From: Fidelibacterota bacterium
GTDB taxonomy: Bacteria > Bipolaricaulota > Bipolaricaulia > Bipolaricaulales > Bipolaricaulaceae
Direction of reading: 5' to 3'
Assembly: GCA_024277405.1 (NCBI GenBank)
Contig: JAJRVI010000048.1
Span: 1-7,692, forward strand
Length of the DNA: 7,692 nt
This document shows, in pieces, positions 4,758 through 7,692 of this stretch. Position 1 is the stretch's first letter. Each line of letters opens with the position of its first letter. Made by a program: the position numbers and the translations under genes. A model generated the notes under the pieces. That model was given only the letters and a program-made list of their open reading frames with translations. It had not been told where the DNA came from and did no database searches.

Positions 4758-6702
4758 GGGAGGCTTTCGCCTCCGCCACGATCTTCTCCTGGAGCTGTGC
4801 GGGCACGAAGTCGTAGCGGAGGAACTCCATCTGGAAGGTAGCCCGCCCCTGGGTCATGGATTTGAGGTCCAGGGCGTAGGAGAGGAGCTCCGCCAGGGGC
4901 ACCTCCGCCTTGACGACGGTCTTCCCGTCCTGGGATTCCATCCCCAGGACCTTGCCCCGGCGCGCGTTGAGGTCGGAGATGATGTCGCCGGTGAAGGCCT
5001 CGGGGGCTATCACGGTGAGGAGCATGATCGGCTCGAGCAACGCGGGCTCCGCCTTCTCCGCGGCGAGCTTGAACGCCTGGCGCGCGGCGATCTTGAAGGA
5101 GAGCTCGGAGGAGTCCACGGGATGGTACATCCCGTAGAAGACCACCGCCTTGATGTCCACCATGGGATAGCCGGCGAGCACCCCCTCCTGCATCGCCTCC
5201 CGGACCCCCTTCTCCACCCCGGGGATGAACTGCTGGGGGATGACCCCGCCCTTCGTCTCGTCCACGAACTGGAAGCCCTCGCCCCGCGGCAGGGGCTCGA
5301 TACGGAGGTGGACCTCCCCGAACTGGCCGTGGCCGCCGGTCTGCTTCTTGTGCCGGTACTGGGCGGTGGCCTGCTTCTTGATCGTCTCGAGGTAGGGGAT
5401 CTTGGGGATGCGGAGCTCCACCTCCACGTTGTAGCGGTTCTTCAGGCGCTCCCGCACCACATCGAGCTGTACATCCCCCATCCCCGAGAGGATGGCCTCC
5501 TTGGTGACGTTGTCGCGCTCGAACTTCAGGGTGGCCTTGGTGGAGACGATGTCCCGCATGGCAGTGGAGAGCTTCTCCTCGTCTCCCTGGGATTTGGGAT
5601 AGACGGCGCGGGAGAAAACGGGCTTGGGGAACGGGGGCTCGGGATAGGGCTCCGCTCCCTCCACGGCGATGGTGTCCCCGAGGGCGATGTCCTCCAGCTT
5701 CCCCAGCGCGGCGATATCCCCTCCCGCCGCCTTCCCCGACTTCTCGAGCTTCGTCCCACGTAGGGTGTAGATATCGCGGATCTGTACCTTATTGCCCGTG
5801 CGGAGGTGTATCCACGCGTTGCCCTCAGAGAGCTCCCCCCCCGTGACCCGCACGAACGCGATCCGGCCGAGGTAGGGGGCTGAGAGGATGTTGAACGCCC
5901 CCAGACGGGGCACCTCCTCGATCTCGGGGGCGGGCGCCAACGCCCGGAGCGCGTCCAGCAGCTCCACGACCCCCACGCCGCCCGTGGCGGAGCCCCACAA
6001 CACCGGGACGAAGGTCCCCTCGGCGACCCCCTTGGCGAGGGCGGAAGCGAGTTCCTCCGCGGTGATCTCCTCGTCGCTCAGGAACTTCTCCGCCAGCGCA
6101 TCGTCCAGGGAAGCGATCTCCTCCACGAGCTGGCCTTTCAGCCCCTCCACATGGCCCTTGATCCCCTCCGGGATCGGGATCTTTCCCTTCGGCCCGGTGG
6201 CCTCGCCGCTCAGGAGGTCCACCACCCCCACCAGCTCCCCGTCCTCCTTCACGGGCCACTGGATGGGCCAGAATTTGGCGTTCAGTCCTGCACGCAGGGC
6301 ATCGAGGGCCTTGTCCGGATCCGCCTCGGGGAGGTCCATCATGTTGACGAAAACCACCACCGGCTTCCCGGCCTTCGCGAGGATCTCCCATGCCTGCTCT
6401 GTAACCACCTCCACCGGCTTTTCCCCGTGGACGACCAGCACCACGAGGTCCGCGGTGTAGGCGGCCTTGATCGTCTCCTCGATGAACTCGCCGAGGCCGG
6501 GCGCCACGAGGAGGTTCAACTTGGTGTCCTTCCAGTTGCAGGAGCAGACCGCGAGGTCGATGGAGTACCCCCGCCTCTTCTCCTCGGGAGAGGAATCGAG
6601 TTGGACCTCCCTCTCCCCGGCCTGCTCCAGGAGTGCGGCCGCGAGCGTCGTCTTACCGGAGCCAGAATGACCTACAAAACCGATATTCCGGGTTTGCCCC
6701 AT
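4747..6702 (-). CDS. fusA2: Elongation factor G paralogue (EF-G-2 type) with degenerate GTPase motifs
   Basis: The protein is 651 aa, against about 690-700 for canonical EF-G. In order: G domain with P-loop G-H-S-G-S-G-K-T (11-18), switch I R-R-G-Y-S-I-D (43-49), G3 V-A-P-G-L-G-E-F (66-73) and G4 N-M-M-D (120-123). Domain II starts near 268. Domain III ends with S-G-M-G-D-V-Q-L-D (406-414). Domain IV has K-K-Q-T-G-G-H-G-Q-F-G-E-V (452-464) and Y-H-P-V-D-S-S-E-L-S-F (526-536). Domain V has D-L-N-A-R-R-G-K-V-L-G-M (577-588). The G3 Asp and catalytic His and the G4 Lys are replaced, so GTPase activity may be altered. Thermus EF-G-2 is the closest relative I recall. The ATG at 6702 is preferred because GGGGTGAT, a good anti-16S match, lies just upstream; ATG 6708 and GTG 6711 are alternatives. 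Confidence 0.92.
   Translation of the reverse strand: MGQTRNIGFVGHSGSGKTTLAAALLEQAGEREVQLDSSPEEKRRGYSIDLAVCSCNWKDTKLNLLVAPGLGEFIEETIKAAYTADLVVLVVHGEKPVEVVTEQAWEILAKAGKPVVVFVNMMDLPEADPDKALDALRAGLNAKFWPIQWPVKEDGELVGVVDLLSGEATGPKGKIPIPEGIKGHVEGLKGQLVEEIASLDDALAEKFLSDEEITAEELASALAKGVAEGTFVPVLWGSATGGVGVVELLDALRALAPAPEIEEVPRLGAFNILSAPYLGRIAFVRVTGGELSEGNAWIHLRTGNKVQIRDIYTLRGTKLEKSGKAAGGDIAALGKLEDIALGDTIAVEGAEPYPEPPFPKPVFSRAVYPKSQGDEEKLSTAMRDIVSTKATLKFERDNVTKEAILSGMGDVQLDVVRERLKNRYNVEVELRIPKIPYLETIKKQATAQYRHKKQTGGHGQFGEVHLRIEPLPRGEGFQFVDETKGGVIPQQFIPGVEKGVREAMQEGVLAGYPMVDIKAVVFYGMYHPVDSSELSFKIAARQAFKLAAEKAEPALLEPIMLLTVIAPEAFTGDIISDLNARRGKVLGMESQDGKTVVKAEVPLAELLSYALDLKSMTQGRATFQMEFLRYDFVPAQLQEKIVAEAKASHEG
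4759..4774 (-). promoter_or_regulatory. Hairpin covering the ribosome-binding site of the CBS gene
   Basis: On the transcript, GGAGGC-GAAA-GCCTCC forms a perfect six-base-pair stem closed by a GNRA-type GAAA loop, one base before the ATG of the CBS gene. The 5' arm contains GGAGG, the only Shine-Dalgarno candidate for that start. The hairpin lies inside the last codons of the EF-G-like gene, so ribosomes finishing that gene would open it. Confidence 0.5.
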
Positions 6703-6735
6703 CCACATCACCCCGATCGAAGCGGATTCCTGCGG

Positions 6736-6764
6736 AGTATATCCACGGGATCAGCCCGAGGCAA
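6736..6764 (-). promoter_or_regulatory. Sigma70-type promoter for the EF-G-like/CBS/YjbQ genes
   Basis: The minus strand has TTGCCT (6759-6764, 4/6 to consensus), a 17-nt spacer and TATACT (6736-6741, 5/6). The expected start is near 6729, giving a leader of about 27 nt to the ATG at 6702, just enough for the ribosome site. Confidence 0.55.
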
Positions 6765-6776
6765 AAGAGCCCGAGG
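6753..6776. repeat. Short direct repeat overlapping the -35 region
   Basis: AGCCCGAGG occurs twice (6753-6761 and 6768-6776), 15 bp start to start. The first copy overlaps the -35 hexamer of the promoter for the EF-G-like gene. It could be a repressor or activator site, or chance in GC-rich DNA. Confidence 0.35.
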
Positions 6777-6814
6777 GGAAACGCATTCGCTGTATCCCGG
6801 GAAATGTGAGTCTT

Positions 6815-6843
6815 TTGCGGATGAAGGGGACAGGCCTTATCCT
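6815..6843 (+). promoter_or_regulatory. Weak candidate promoter for the metallophosphoesterase gene
   Basis: TTGCGG (6815-6820, 3/6), a 17-nt spacer and TATCCT (6838-6843, 4/6) lie upstream of the plus-strand gene. Initiation near 6850 would leave a very short leader that just contains the AGGGAGGG ribosome site. The match is weak, but nothing better is seen in the 154-bp divergent gap. Confidence 0.3.
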
Positions 6844-6865
6844 CGGCTTAAGGGAGGGATTTTAC

Positions 6866-7692
6866 ATGGATAAAAAGTGGCTCTTCCTCGCCGTATTGAT
6901 AGCGATCGGGCTCCTGGCCGCGGTGGAATTCCTCCAAAACCCACCTGCGGTGGAGGGATTCCCCCCGGCCCTCGTCCGGGGACCCTGGACCTCGGTGGTG
7001 GGCGACGCCGTGATCGTCTCCTTCCAGCTCGACCCGGCCATGGGGGGAGAGGTCCGGTACGGGAAGGAGGACGAGGAGCCGGTGAATGCGGTCCCGTTCG
7101 CCCCGGCGGAGGGCCCCACCCACGTGGAGCTCACCGGGCTAGAGCCGAACACCCGTTACGTCTACCGCCTCGTCCTCGCCGACGGCTCCTTCACCCCTCT
7201 GGGCCGGTTCGTAACCCCCCCCGAGGGGTTCGTCCCCTTCACCTTCCTCGTCTACGGCGACACCCGCACCCTCTACGACCGCCATCGACTGGTGGCCGAT
7301 CGCATGGCTGAGGAGGACGCGGTCTTCGTCGTCCACACCGGGGATCTCATCGAATCGCCGATGGGGGCCGAGTGGGATGCCTTCTTCGCCTCGGGGCGCC
7401 GGCTCTTCCTCTCCGCGCCCCTCTTCCCCGTGCTCGGGAACCACGAGCGCAACAGCCTCTCCTACTACAAACTCTTCGAGCTCCCCGGTGGCGGGGGCAA
7501 GAAGGGGGAGCAGTGGTGGAGCTTCCGCTGGGGGGACGTCCTCTTCGTGGGGCTGGACTCAAACACCCAATACCTCCAGTTCACCGGCCTCCGGGAGGAA
7601 ACCGCCTGGCTCAGGGAGGTCCTCTCCCAGGACGCCCGGTTCAAGTTCGTGTTCTTCCACCATCCCCTCTACAGTTCGGATCCCTACTACGG
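6866..7692 (+). CDS. Secreted or membrane-anchored calcineurin-like metallophosphoesterase, purple acid phosphatase type (runs off window)
   Basis: There are 275 codons and then the window ends. Residues 1-4 (M-D-K-K) precede a hydrophobic stretch W-L-F-L-A-V-L-I-A-I-G-L-L-A-A-V (5-20). This is an uncleaved anchor or signal peptide; no lipobox or clear signal-peptidase site is visible. Residues about 35-117 resemble the fibronectin-III-like N-terminal domain of purple acid phosphatases (G-E-V-R-Y-G, H-V-E-L-T-G-L-E-P-N-T-R-Y-V-Y-R). The catalytic domain follows, with metal-binding blocks Y-G-D-T-R (Asp132), H-T-G-D-L (Asp160), L-G-N-H-E (Asn192, His193) and F-F-H-H-P-L-Y (His265/266). The final G-H-x-H block is beyond the edge. 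The probable role is extracytoplasmic phosphoester hydrolysis; the substrate is unknown. AGGGAGGG lies about 8 nt before the ATG. It is divergent from the EF-G-like gene and probably unrelated to it. Confidence 0.88.
   Translation, partial: MDKKWLFLAVLIAIGLLAAVEFLQNPPAVEGFPPALVRGPWTSVVGDAVIVSFQLDPAMGGEVRYGKEDEEPVNAVPFAPAEGPTHVELTGLEPNTRYVYRLVLADGSFTPLGRFVTPPEGFVPFTFLVYGDTRTLYDRHRLVADRMAEEDAVFVVHTGDLIESPMGAEWDAFFASGRRLFLSAPLFPVLGNHERNSLSYYKLFELPGGGGKKGEQWWSFRWGDVLFVGLDSNTQYLQFTGLREETAWLREVLSQDARFKFVFFHHPLYSSDPYY

Noticed and set aside
4438..5763. 441-codon open frame on the plus strand opposite the EF-G-like gene
   Set aside because: It is antisense to a clear EF-G domain protein, with biased H/G/E/L composition and no recognisable fold; explained by codon bias on the other strand.
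6795..6802. TCCCGGGA palindrome in the divergent region
   Set aside because: An 8-bp palindrome is expected by chance in GC-rich DNA and has no flanking symmetry.
1..7692. Mobile element, CRISPR, integrated phage or toxin-antitoxin system beside the tRNA genes
   Set aside because: No transposase, integrase, terminal inverted repeats, spaced repeats or duplicated tRNA 3' ends were seen. The tRNAs are tightly packed in a housekeeping operon.

Overview
This is a GC-rich bacterial chromosomal window from the conserved translation/transcription cluster that normally lies upstream of rplJL-rpoBC. Nearly everything from 6711 down to position 1 is transcribed on the minus strand. The only plus-strand gene is at the right edge. 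No mobile element, CRISPR array, integron or foreign-looking island is visible.

Layout in the direction of minus-strand transcription: a promoter at about 6736-6764 precedes three tightly coupled genes, an EF-G paralogue (EF-G-2 type), a two-CBS plus ACT-like protein and a YjbQ/UPF0047 family protein. A strong sigma70-type promoter, embedded in the last codons of the YjbQ gene, then starts tRNA-Thr(TGT), tRNA-Tyr(GTA) and tRNA-Thr(GGT). These are followed by tuf (EF-Tu), rpmG (L33, 53 aa), tRNA-Trp(CCA), secE, nusG, rplK (L11) and the first 48 codons of rplA (L1). This is an ancient order: E. coli has thrU-tyrU-glyT-thrT-tufB followed by secE-nusG-rplK-rplA. Here the tRNA-Gly is missing and rpmG plus tRNA-Trp sit between tuf and secE. 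On the plus strand, a membrane-anchored or secreted calcineurin-like (purple-acid-phosphatase-type) metallophosphoesterase starts at 6866 and runs off the window.

Organism: NusG (366 aa) carries the long domain-II insertion known from Thermotoga and Aquifex, in a genome much richer in GC than Thermotoga. EF-Tu has a non-canonical switch I lacking the E-x-x-R-G-I-T-I effector motif. Together these suggest a deep-branching, possibly thermophilic uncultured lineage. Bipolaricaulota (OP1/Acetothermia) would be my first guess, but this is inference and no 16S gene is present.

How the genes work together: tRNAs, EF-Tu, ribosomal proteins and NusG/SecE form a co-regulated growth operon, with tRNAs serving as processing punctuation between mRNAs. 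Many genes touch or overlap (rplK/rplA and CBS/YjbQ by ATGA, EF-G-like/CBS by 11 nt, tuf/rpmG 1 nt apart). The most interesting points are the EF-Tu switch I, the degenerate GTPase motifs of the EF-G paralogue, and a recurring TAaAAT element 9-13 nt upstream of every tRNA. I did not find a wholly new multi-gene system.
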